48,571 bases of DNA from a virus, in IMG/VR virus record IMGVR_UViG_3300047476_000944, positions 1 through 48,571 of that record; one strand, 5' to 3'. A program made the translations under genes and the position numbers. Positions within the stretch are counted from its first letter, which is position 1; each line of letters opens with the position of its first letter. Positions 37,751 to 44,654 of the stretch are shown here, piece by piece. The notes under the pieces were generated by a model. It saw nothing but the letters and a program-made list of their open reading frames with translations, was not told the DNA's origin and did no database searches.

Positions 37751-38374
37751 TCAAACTTCTACCGTGATCAGTCGGTTAGCATACTCATGAGCATACGAAG
37801 TGCGGGCACCATGAATGCCCCAACCAATCCAACTATACGCATAGTTCATGTAACGATTAATAGACTTACCAGGAGTTTTCATGCGGTCTACAATTCGTTG
37901 CCACTGAACCTCATTTGTTAGATAACGAAGTTGCGTTTGAAGTGATGATGGATCTCCACCATACTTTTTAGCAAAATCACCCAATCCATAATAACGATCG
38001 GCAGATGTCCATTGGATCAGACCGTAACCGCGCCAGCAGCCACGATAACTGGTCCTACTACCACCTTCGCAAATATTAGGCACGAACATAGATTCCTGCT
38101 TAATATTGCCCAGGATAGTAGCAAGGGCGTTTCTGTCTCTAATTCCTTGTTCTTGAAAATATTCAATAGCAAGGTTTTCATATTCTGAACACCCTTTACA
38201 AATTAGCCTTTTCTCTTTTGGCTTTTCGGGAGCAACCTCTAGGATCGCTGTCTTCTCTGATTCAAACTCCTTAATAATGGAATATGAAGGAGCACTAGCA
38301 GATGATGGCAGTGTTGCCGTACTGGTTGTAACCGTTGCCAAAAGGGGCAGGGCTACAGTAAAGAAGTTTTGCAC
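37751..38374 (-). CDS. Exported phage tail-type lysozyme
   Basis: A 207-aa protein starting with GTG. Residues 1-28 are a hydrophobic export signal (FFTVALPLLATVTTSTATL). The C-terminal domain (~64-200) follows the tail-lysozyme (Phage_lysozyme2) pattern: ALATILGNIKQESMFVPN with likely catalytic Glu94, GYGLIQWTSADRYYGL, LQTQLRYLTNEVQ and YSWIGWGIHGARTSYA. These enzymes cut peptidoglycan glycan strands. It is the third wall-degrading enzyme here, and the only one with an export signal, so it may act without a holin or be loaded on the virion. Confidence 0.8.
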   Translation of the reverse strand: MQNFFTVALPLLATVTTSTATLPSSASAPSYSIIKEFESEKTAILEVAPEKPKEKRLICKGCSEYENLAIEYFQEQGIRDRNALATILGNIKQESMFVPNICEGGSRTSYRGCWRGYGLIQWTSADRYYGLGDFAKKYGGDPSSLQTQLRYLTNEVQWQRIVDRMKTPGKSINRYMNYAYSWIGWGIHGARTSYAHEYANRLITVEV

Positions 38375-38379
38375 TAAAT

Positions 38380-38457
38380 TTAATTGAACTCTACATCCGT
38401 ATAGAGAAAGGGGTACACCTTTTTCTCAAAAGGCAATCTCCACGGCTCTAATGTCAC
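38380..38457 (-). CDS. Possible leader peptide, 25 aa (GTG start)
   Basis: A 25-aa ORF with GTG start whose peptide is protein-like (LEPWRLPFEKKVYPFLYTDVEFN). It ends 5 nt before the start of the tail-lysozyme gene and would be on the same transcript. It may be a coupling leader or a truncated gene. The GTG start lacks an obvious ribosome binding site. Confidence 0.3.
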   Translation of the reverse strand: MTLEPWRLPFEKKVYPFLYTDVEFN

Positions 38458-38497
38458 ATCAAAATCTCATGATATAATCCCTGTTATGGGATTTTCC

Positions 38498-38527
38498 ATA
38501 ATACAGGGTGTATTTAGGATTTGTCAA
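38498..38527 (-). promoter_or_regulatory. Sigma70-type promoter upstream of tail-lysozyme
   Basis: TTGACA (38527-38522), 18-nt spacer, TATTAT (38503-38498). The spacer contains CCTAAATA, a one-mismatch late-type box. Confidence 0.55.
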
Positions 38528-38533
38528 GTCATT

Positions 38534-38719
38534 CTATTCTCCAATAAACTCCAAAGATAATACATCATGTTCGAAAATATCAGGATTCATCCATTCACTA
38601 AACTCTGATTGAATTGCATAAGCATTTTCATCTTCTTGCAGTTCACATAAAAAATGAATTCGATCAATTGCCCAATCATGTGAATTGCGAAGAGTCAGTT
38701 CAAGAATGGTCATAGTCAT
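38534..38719 (-). CDS. Hypothetical acidic protein, 61 aa
   Basis: A 61-aa acidic protein (ILELTLRNSHDWAIDRIHFLCELQEDENAYAIQSEFSEW). The start may be the first or second Met. A weak promoter (TTGCAT, 16 nt, TATACT) lies upstream at about 38737-38764. Not recognised. Confidence 0.65.
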   Translation of the reverse strand: MTMTILELTLRNSHDWAIDRIHFLCELQEDENAYAIQSEFSEWMNPDIFEHDVLSLEFIGE

Positions 38720-38767
38720 TAGGTTTGTTTAGAAGACCAGTATAGCACTCTCAACCAACAATGCAAG

Positions 38768-38775
38768 TCTAAATA
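38768..38775 (+). promoter_or_regulatory. Late-promoter-like box for the GIY-YIG gene
   Basis: TCTAAATA, one mismatch from NATAAATA, 21 nt upstream of the plus-strand start at 38797. Confidence 0.4.
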
Positions 38776-38796
38776 CCAACACTATAAGATAATTTT

Positions 38797-39222
38797 ATGA
38801 GTTGGCAGTACAACGGAGAAGTCTTTACCGATGTTCCCAAAGGAATGGAAGGATTTGTTTATATCATTACCAACTTAACAAACAATAAAAAATATATTGG
38901 TAAAAAACACTTTTGGACAAGACAAAAGAATAAAAAGACAGGAAGAAGAAAAACAGAAGAATCTGATTGGAAAAATTACTTTGGTTCTTGTGATGAATTA
39001 AATGAAGATGTAAAAAAAATAGGTAAAGAACATTTCCTTAGAGAAATACTTTACCTATGTCCTCATAAGAAATCTATGAGTTATTATGAAACTTATGAAC
39101 AATTTAATCGTAATGTATTAATGAGTGAAGAATATTATAATACAAATATTGGTGGTACCTTTTATATGAGTGAATCTGAAAGGATTTATGGTGTGGTCAT
39201 TAAGTCTTCTAAGATTAGCTAA
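38797..39222 (+). CDS. GIY-YIG-type homing endonuclease-like protein
   Basis: A 141-aa protein with GFVYIITNLTNNKKYIGKK (GIY-YIG motif variant: VYI ... YIG), KTGRRKTEESDWKNYFGSCDEL (catalytic Arg region, then Ser-Asp-Trp) and HFLREILYLC, with a helical Cys/His segment after. Seg-like members of T4 phages are free-standing homing nucleases that cut related genomes and copy themselves. It is the only plus-strand gene between 2561 and the window end, which supports mobile insertion between operons. Confidence 0.78.
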   Translation: MSWQYNGEVFTDVPKGMEGFVYIITNLTNNKKYIGKKHFWTRQKNKKTGRRKTEESDWKNYFGSCDELNEDVKKIGKEHFLREILYLCPHKKSMSYYETYEQFNRNVLMSEEYYNTNIGGTFYMSESERIYGVVIKSSKIS

Positions 39223-39249
39223 AGCCTCATCTTCAACCAGGACAAAGGT

Positions 39250-39278
39250 AGTCTAGACAAAAAAAGGGGACTTGTCAA
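39250..39278 (-). promoter_or_regulatory. Possible antisense promoter in a terminator
   Basis: TTGACA (39278-39273), 17-nt spacer, TAGACT (39255-39250). It faces the 3' end of the GIY-YIG gene, so it would make RNA antisense to it. Confidence 0.4.
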
Positions 39279-39287
39279 GCCCCCTTT
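39256..39287 (-). terminator. Intrinsic terminator between convergent genes
   Basis: A strong hairpin (AAAGGGG 39263-39269 with CCCCTTT 39281-39287, inner CTT/AAG) followed on the minus strand by seven T. It ends the structural gene at 39315 and, less well, the plus-strand GIY-YIG gene. Confidence 0.85.
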
Positions 39288-39314
39288 GAATGTGTTATAA
39301 TATCTGTATTCAAA

Positions 39315-40733
39315 TCATCCTCTATTTGTTTCAGTCATATAGTATTCAATGATTTCATCCCATGTATAGTCTGAAAGATCATATCCTTCCTCCACAAGAT
39401 CATTTACCCATTCTTCAATTTCTTCAGCAAGAAGATAGTTCTCATATTGTTCAATAATATTTCCAACTGTTTCTTCATTCATTTCTAACATTACATAATG
39501 TGCTTCTTCAAGAGTATCAACTTGCTCAGTATCAATTAAATATTCGAGAATAACATCATAAGCATCATACGATTCTTTAGTTGTAGTTTTCTCTGTTTTT
39601 TTCTTTAATCTTTCTTGTTCTTTCTCAATATCCGCCTCAACAGATGATTTATCAATTTGTGCTTCTGGTTTTCCAGTTGTTGGAGTTTGATCCTGTTTTT
39701 CATTAGAACCTGGTTTATCTCTCATTGCAGAAATTTCTTCATATCCAGACTGACCAGGTTTTACCTTAGCAGCAAGTTTTGGATTTGCCTTTGCCCACTG
39801 TTGCATCGCAGTTCCACCTTCTGATTTTTTAGGTGCTGCTGCTGATGATGGTACTGGTTTTGCAAATCCTGAAGGAGATGTGGAAGACCCACCCCCACCA
39901 CCTGAAGAATTAGATCCACCACCACCTGAAGAAGATGAAGATTTTGGTCCTACAATCTTTGGTCCTACAATTGCAGGACCTACAATCTTTGGTCCTACAA
40001 TTGCAGGACCTACCTTACCATCTCCGCCTGCACCTCCAAGTTTTGCTCCCATATATCCAGCAAGAACACCAGTACCTCCTATTAAAGCACCCTTTGCAGC
40101 AGTCTTTACACCTTGAATTGCTTTTGCAGTTCTTACTTGTTTTAATAACTCAGTCGATTGTTTAGGTGATAGTGTCCCTTGTGGAACACTTATTCCAGAT
40201 TTAGATGCTTTTGATTTTGCAATTTTTTCAACAGCAGCAGCAGTTCTTGTTGGATCTGTACTTTTTGCGAATTGTTTACCAACTCTTTTTTCAACCCCAG
40301 CAGTTGCTACTTTTGCAACTCCTGTTTTAACAGCACCTTTAGTTGCTTTTGCTCCTGCTTTAATTCCACTAGCAGCAGCTTTGGCACCTCTTCCTAAAAG
40401 TTTTATTAATCCAGCAACCTCAAGAAGTTCAAACTGCTCTTCAACAAAATCATTATAAATTACTTCTTCAGAAATAAAATTTATATCAGTACTTAAATAT
40501 TTTTCTAAAATAACTTCTTCATCAGAACTCGCTAAAAACTTAACAAAAGTTTCAGCAGTATAACCCTCAGAAAACATTGCCAAAGCTAAAGAAAGAATAA
40601 TATCTTCTGTCAGTTCTGCAGTTTCTTCATCATAATACTCAGATTCTTCATTTAAAAAATCTTGGTCTTTTACATGAATGTTCTCATATAAAAAACCAAG
40701 ATTGTTAATAAAGTCTTGCGAAATCCTAGACAT
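39315..40733 (-). CDS. Modular late virion-type protein, 472 aa
   Basis: A large protein probably incorporated in the virion. The N-terminal ~100 residues are acidic and helical and include FSEGYTAETFVKFLASSDEEVILE, a copy of a module found again near residue 393 (YLIDTEQVDTLEEAHYVML). The middle is basic, Ala/Gly/Lys-rich (residues ~110-240), followed by VGPAIVGPKIVGP repeats and Gly/Ser linkers. The C-terminus carries EEWVNDLVEEGYDLSDYTWDE, shared with the protein at 42352. It is driven by a late promoter at 40764-40771. No enzyme motif seen; candidate internal head or ejected protein. Confidence 0.75.
   Translation of the reverse strand: MSRISQDFINNLGFLYENIHVKDQDFLNEESEYYDEETAELTEDIILSLALAMFSEGYTAETFVKFLASSDEEVILEKYLSTDINFISEEVIYNDFVEEQFELLEVAGLIKLLGRGAKAAASGIKAGAKATKGAVKTGVAKVATAGVEKRVGKQFAKSTDPTRTAAAVEKIAKSKASKSGISVPQGTLSPKQSTELLKQVRTAKAIQGVKTAAKGALIGGTGVLAGYMGAKLGGAGGDGKVGPAIVGPKIVGPAIVGPKIVGPKSSSSSGGGGSNSSGGGGGSSTSPSGFAKPVPSSAAAPKKSEGGTAMQQWAKANPKLAAKVKPGQSGYEEISAMRDKPGSNEKQDQTPTTGKPEAQIDKSSVEADIEKEQERLKKKTEKTTTKESYDAYDVILEYLIDTEQVDTLEEAHYVMLEMNEETVGNIIEQYENYLLAEEIEEWVNDLVEEGYDLSDYTWDEIIEYYMTETNRG
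39946..40014 (-). repeat. 15/30-bp tandem repeat in the structural gene
   Basis: Four and a half copies of a 15-bp unit (GGTCCTACAATCTTT and GGTCCTACAATTGCA alternating) encode the repeat GPKIV-GPAIV. The unit length is a multiple of three, so copy changes would not shift the frame. Confidence 0.85.
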
Positions 40734-40744
40734 GGTTATAAATT

Positions 40745-40768
40745 AAATACCTTTTTATAAAGGTATTT
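40745..40768 (-). terminator. Hairpin sharing sequence with late promoter
   Basis: AAATACCTTT and AAAGGTATTT form a 10-bp stem with a 4-nt loop. The T-run after it on the minus strand is weak. The late promoter (40764-40771) overlaps the stem. Confidence 0.5.
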
Positions 40769-40771
40769 ATA
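40764..40771 (-). promoter_or_regulatory. Late promoter for the 472-aa protein
   Basis: TATAAATA, exact consensus, 30 nt upstream of the start at 40733. Confidence 0.75.
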
Positions 40772-40775
40772 AAAA

Positions 40776-42272
40776 TCACTTACCAGGAAGTGCTTTTACT
40801 CCAAGTGCCTTATTACGAGCAGCATCATTTTGTCTTGCCGTAGCAAGTTTCTTAGCAGCATTTGCAGCATCAGATTTTTTATATGCACCAGCAAATAAAG
40901 ATCTGCCAATTCTTTCTAATGGATTTGAGGAAGTTTTGGCAAGTGATTGAGCACTTGGGCCTGCTTTATAAACTGCTTTACCACCCTTATATGCAAGATG
41001 CCCCGCAACTGATTGACCACCTCTTTGAACTACACCAGTTTTGGCAAGACCAACTGTTTTTCTTTGTGATCCAGTTCCCGTAGTTATTGTATTCTTTTTA
41101 GTATCGAAGGTTGTTTTACCACCAATACCTTTGATAGCAGTTCCTGCTTGACGTTGACGATTTGCCTTTGCCATTGCCGCTCTTTCTTTTGCATTCGCCC
41201 CAGCAGCAGTATCGAATGCTCTTCCTGCAAGTTCTGCGCCTCCAATAGCACCAGCAGTACCAAGAGCAGCACTACCAATACCACCACCTCCAAGAGCACC
41301 CAGAGCGCCTCCTGCGAGTCCTCCAGCGGCAACTGTAGCACCTTTAGCAAGTGATCTTGCCCATCCAGATCCCTTTGCTCTTTCATCTGCAGTAGATAAT
41401 GCAGTATCAAGTGCTGCGGATGCTGGACCAGCAAATTTTCCTATTTTTGCCCATTTACCGGATGGTTTTACATCTGAGGCTGGTACTATTGCAGAAGAAG
41501 ATGGTTTTCCCGTGGTTGTTAAACTTGATGATTGTCTTTTTGCTAATGCACTTGAAGATTTGTTAGTCTTGGCATCATATGCTGCTGCTCTTGCTTCTTT
41601 TCTTGCCGCTCTTTGGCGGCGAATTTCTGCTTCAAGAGATGGAGTAAATTCTCTTCCACCACCAGTAGTAGTGCCAGTAGTTGATTTATTTGTAGATGGA
41701 GTTGGTCTTGTTGGTTTTACTCCAGTAGTTACTCTTGGGTTAGGTTGCTTTACTCCAGGGGATGATTTGGGGTTAGGTGTAGATGACTGCCTTCTTGCAG
41801 CATCATATGCTCCCTGTCCCATTGCATCGGGAAATGCACTAATTGGTTTTGCTAATTTATCACCTTTTTGCGTTTGTCCAGATGCTGGTAATGCAGGTCC
41901 TTCAGATTTTCCAGATAATGTTCTATTACCATAAGGAACTCTACTTGAAGGTGGTTCCGGAAGACCATATTGTTTCTGTGCTTTTCCAGGAAATTGCTTC
42001 CAGACATCACGAGCAGCACCAGAAGGTTTTTTTGGAGTTGCTGGACTTTGTACTGTACTTTTTTTAAATTGAAGATCTGGTCTTGCTGCTGCACCAGATG
42101 GTTTTCTTTGCGCTCTTCTTTGTGCTTTTTCTGCTTCACGAGCATCAATTTTTGCCTTTTCTTCTTCATATGAAGAACCACCACTTCTTCTTTTTCTTGC
42201 AGGTCTTCTTTCATTAGGTGCCACACCTTCATTTAAATATGATTCTTGCAAAAATTGGCTAAAATCCTTCAT
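40776..42272 (-). CDS. Basic late virion-type protein with capsid-targeting-like N-terminus, 498 aa
   Basis: A highly basic Ala/Lys/Arg/Ser-rich protein. It begins MKDFSQFLQES, similar to the capsid-targeting sequence of T4 internal head proteins (MKTYQEF...), with FLQE-S matching a possible gp21 prohead protease site (L-x-E). Most of the chain looks disordered. Residues ~285-345 hold Gly/Ala glycine-zipper sequence (GGLAGGALGALGGGGIG) that could insert in membranes. TATAAATA at 42295-42302 drives it. I infer an internal head or ejected protein; no enzyme domain is visible. Confidence 0.75.
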   Translation of the reverse strand: MKDFSQFLQESYLNEGVAPNERRPARKRRSGGSSYEEEKAKIDAREAEKAQRRAQRKPSGAAARPDLQFKKSTVQSPATPKKPSGAARDVWKQFPGKAQKQYGLPEPPSSRVPYGNRTLSGKSEGPALPASGQTQKGDKLAKPISAFPDAMGQGAYDAARRQSSTPNPKSSPGVKQPNPRVTTGVKPTRPTPSTNKSTTGTTTGGGREFTPSLEAEIRRQRAARKEARAAAYDAKTNKSSSALAKRQSSSLTTTGKPSSSAIVPASDVKPSGKWAKIGKFAGPASAALDTALSTADERAKGSGWARSLAKGATVAAGGLAGGALGALGGGGIGSAALGTAGAIGGAELAGRAFDTAAGANAKERAAMAKANRQRQAGTAIKGIGGKTTFDTKKNTITTGTGSQRKTVGLAKTGVVQRGGQSVAGHLAYKGGKAVYKAGPSAQSLAKTSSNPLERIGRSLFAGAYKKSDAANAAKKLATARQNDAARNKALGVKALPGK

Positions 42273-42294
42273 TTCTCTTTCTTACTTTTTTAGT

Positions 42295-42302
42295 TATTTA
42301 TA
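42295..42302 (-). promoter_or_regulatory. Late promoter for the 498-aa protein
   Basis: TATAAATA, exact consensus, 22 nt upstream of the start at 42272. It follows directly on the T-run of the preceding terminator. Confidence 0.8.
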
Positions 42303-42327
42303 AAAAAAGAGGGTACTGAGACCCTCT
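42302..42327 (-). terminator. Intrinsic terminator after the 327-aa protein
   Basis: AGAGGGT/ACCCTCT stem (42308-42314 with 42321-42327; 6-nt loop) followed by seven T on the minus strand. The T-run continues into TATAAATA. Confidence 0.85.
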
Positions 42328-42351
42328 ATCATTATTAAATTTAAAATAAAT

Positions 42352-43335
42352 TTATTTTAAATTTGATGGTGTTGGTTTTGCCTGAGTCTGAACAGTTCTA
42401 TGTTTTACTTCTGAACTACCTTTTTTATATTTTGCTTCATCTTCCTTCTGAGATTCCTTAGTTGGAAAGTATCCAGACTCAAGAATGCTTTCTTTCCACT
42501 CTTCACTCATATTTGCCATGATTACTGCTGCTGCCTCTTCAGTTTCAGCATAACCTTCATCAATAAGATAACCTTGTACAATATCAAATGGGTCAAATGA
42601 AGAACTAATGCTTCTCAGTGATCCCGTTTGTGCCATTTTTTTAGGATCTTGCTTAATCTGACTTGGAGCATACCCAGTTTGATAACCAAAGGTTCTCTGC
42701 ATTAAAGGATTAAAAGATCTTGCAGGGGCAGCAGGAGTGGTTGCTGGAGCGGTTGTAGGTGCTGTAGTGGTTGGTTTTGCTACTCCTCCTGTGGGGGCAG
42801 CAGCAGGTCTTGCTGGTGCTTGTGCTACAGGTCTTGCTGGAGCTGATGCAGGTGCTGCAACTCTTGGGCCAACTACAGGAGAACCTTGAATTTGTCTTGC
42901 TCTGGCAAAAGCAGCATCACGAGCACCTGCAAAAGGTGATTGATATGATCCTGGAGTTGGGGTTACTCTAAGTGCTCCAGGTGAAGAACTAGTTTGATAA
43001 GAAGTTCTATCTCTTCCAGAACCTCTCATACCATTCATTCCACCTCCTGCAGGTCTATATGCTGGTGATGGTGTAGGTTTTGCTGCTGCTTGTGTGGGAG
43101 CATTGCGAGGTGCAGTCATTTGTCCAGTGGTTGCTCTCTGACCCATTTCATTCAGATACTCTTCGTACATATCTTCCCAAGTATACTCACTCAGGTCATA
43201 ACCTTCTTCTACGAGTGAATTTACCCATGCTTCAACTTCTTCCCAAACTTGCTCTTCTGTGATCTGTTGTGGAGCATAAACCGCATTGTATGCTTCCATC
43301 ATATTGAAAGCATCAGTTCCCGTAATTCTAGACAT
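42352..43335 (-). CDS. Modular late virion-type protein, 327 aa
   Basis: A probable structural protein. Residues ~27-63 hold WVNSLVEEGYDLSEYTWEDM, nearly the same as the C-terminus of the 472-aa protein. The middle (65-240) is Pro/Ala/Thr-rich and disordered. Residues ~247-290 hold FDIVQGYLIDEGYAETEEAA, the second shared module. The end is Lys/Glu-rich. It follows a terminator and an exact late promoter. No enzyme motif. The shared modules suggest it binds the same partner as the 472-aa protein. Confidence 0.75.
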   Translation of the reverse strand: MSRITGTDAFNMMEAYNAVYAPQQITEEQVWEEVEAWVNSLVEEGYDLSEYTWEDMYEEYLNEMGQRATTGQMTAPRNAPTQAAAKPTPSPAYRPAGGGMNGMRGSGRDRTSYQTSSSPGALRVTPTPGSYQSPFAGARDAAFARARQIQGSPVVGPRVAAPASAPARPVAQAPARPAAAPTGGVAKPTTTAPTTAPATTPAAPARSFNPLMQRTFGYQTGYAPSQIKQDPKKMAQTGSLRSISSSFDPFDIVQGYLIDEGYAETEEAAAVIMANMSEEWKESILESGYFPTKESQKEDEAKYKKGSSEVKHRTVQTQAKPTPSNLK

Positions 43336-43359
43336 TGTTTCTTTATGTTTTTATAATTT

Positions 43360-43367
43360 TATTTATA
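43360..43367 (-). promoter_or_regulatory. Late promoter for the 327-aa protein
   Basis: TATAAATA, exact consensus, 24 nt upstream of the start at 43335, directly behind the nrd terminator. Confidence 0.8.
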
Positions 43368-43393
43368 AAAAAAGAGGGTCTTAACGACCCTCT
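43366..43393 (-). terminator. Intrinsic terminator of the primase-nrd operon
   Basis: AGAGGGTC/GACCCTCT stem (43373-43380 with 43386-43393; 5-nt loop) with a following seven-T run on the minus strand. It overlaps the end of the 48-aa gene. Confidence 0.87.
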
Positions 43394-43527
43394 AACCATT
43401 CTTTCTTATAATCGTAATCACCAAACAGAAATTCATCACTTTCTGCTGCTTCTCGGTATGCGTTCAGAATTTCCTGCTCACACCATTCATCATAATTGGA
43501 ATCCTGAGAAAGTATCTTTGGTAACAT
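43381..43527 (-). CDS. Hypothetical acidic protein after nrdB, 48 aa
   Basis: A 48-aa acidic ORF (YDEWCEQEILNAYREAAESDEFLFGDYDYKKEW). It overlaps the nrdB 3' end by 38 nt in another frame, and its stop is in the terminator stem. The start is uncertain because no ATG lies closer to the nrdB stop. Function unknown. Confidence 0.6.
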   Translation of the reverse strand: MLPKILSQDSNYDEWCEQEILNAYREAAESDEFLFGDYDYKKEWLEGR

Positions 43528-44632
43528 CTTGTTTAATTCCACCCACTATATAGGATTCAACTTCCGTTTCTTGTGGTGCTACTTGAAGACCTTTTGAAGA
43601 AATCCAATGATCAGTCCAAGGAAGAGGATTATTTTTCGCAGGAACATCATAAAGGGGTTTCAGTCCGATTGCTTTCATTCTACGATTGGCAATCCATTCA
43701 ACATATTGCTGAAGAAGTTTGTCATTAAGACCAATCATAGATCCATCCTTGAACAGATATTCTGCCCAAAGTTTTTCTTGATTTACTGCGTTCTCAAAGG
43801 TTCTGTAAAACCACTGCTCTTCCTCCTTAGCAATACGTACCATATCAGGATCATCACCCTCTTTCCACTTATTCAGAATATTTTGAGTGATGACAAGATG
43901 TTGATTCTCATCTCTAGCAATTAGTGAGATGATTTTGGCACTTCCTTCCATAAGTTTGAGTTCGCCAAATGCAAAACTGCAAGCAAAACTGACATAAAAA
44001 CGAATACCTTCAAGAATATTAACGTTTGCAACTGCTCTGAATAATTTGCGCTTGAGTTCATACCTTGCCTCTTGTGCGTATGGAACTTGTTCTAATGCAT
44101 GTTGCCATTCATCAGAATTATCATAACGATGTGCTGCATTGATAAAGTCATTATATGCTTGTGTAACACTTACAGCACGTTCCATAATACGATCTTCTTT
44201 TAGAATCGTATCAAAGACCTCGGAGGGGTCTGAATAAACATTCTTGATGATATAAGTATATGAACGGGAATGGATCATCTCCATAAATTCCCAAACTTTC
44301 ATACATGCTTCTAGTTCAGGAAGAGAGCAGTAAGGCGCGAACGCCATACCAGGTCCTCTTCCCTGAACAGAATCCAACATAACCTGATACTTTAGGTTGC
44401 TGGTGAAGATATGTTTTTGCTCTGGACGTAGCATATGATAATCACTACGATCTTTTTGAAGAGAAACCTCTTCAGGTCTCCAGAAGTAACCTAATTGCTG
44501 TGTTGTTAGTTTATCGAAGATTGGATATTTGTAAGAATCGTATCTTTGAATTCCTAGTGGTTGACCAAAAAACATAGGTTGCTTTTTGGTGTCTACTTCG
44601 TTTGAGTTAAAAACTGTCATGGAATCGACCAT
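43490..44632 (-). CDS. nrdB: Ribonucleotide reductase class Ia, beta subunit
   Basis: A 380-aa diiron-tyrosyl radical subunit that, with NrdA, turns ribonucleoside diphosphates into deoxynucleotides. EMIHSRSYTYI supplies a Glu and His ligand and the radical Tyr in E-xx-H-xxx-Y spacing; ARDENQHL supplies the second Glu-xx-His pair. FNSNEVDTKKQPMFFGQP is the typical N-terminus. GGAGG eight nt upstream supports the start at 44632. It overlaps nrdA only if the longer reading to 44674 is used. Supplies dNTPs for phage replication. Confidence 0.95.
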   Translation of the reverse strand: MVDSMTVFNSNEVDTKKQPMFFGQPLGIQRYDSYKYPIFDKLTTQQLGYFWRPEEVSLQKDRSDYHMLRPEQKHIFTSNLKYQVMLDSVQGRGPGMAFAPYCSLPELEACMKVWEFMEMIHSRSYTYIIKNVYSDPSEVFDTILKEDRIMERAVSVTQAYNDFINAAHRYDNSDEWQHALEQVPYAQEARYELKRKLFRAVANVNILEGIRFYVSFACSFAFGELKLMEGSAKIISLIARDENQHLVITQNILNKWKEGDDPDMVRIAKEEEQWFYRTFENAVNQEKLWAEYLFKDGSMIGLNDKLLQQYVEWIANRRMKAIGLKPLYDVPAKNNPLPWTDHWISSKGLQVAPQETEVESYIVGGIKQDVTKDTFSGFQL

Positions 44633-44654
44633 GGGTTTTTCCTCCAAACCTGTT

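Noticed and set aside
39946-40014. CRISPR-like spacing of repeats
   Set aside because: Units are 15 bp, contiguous, without spacers, and in frame within a protein repeat.
39880-40165. Proline-rich and leucine-rich plus-strand ORFs
   Set aside because: They come from antisense reading of the Gly/Ser linkers and the 15-bp repeat of the structural gene.
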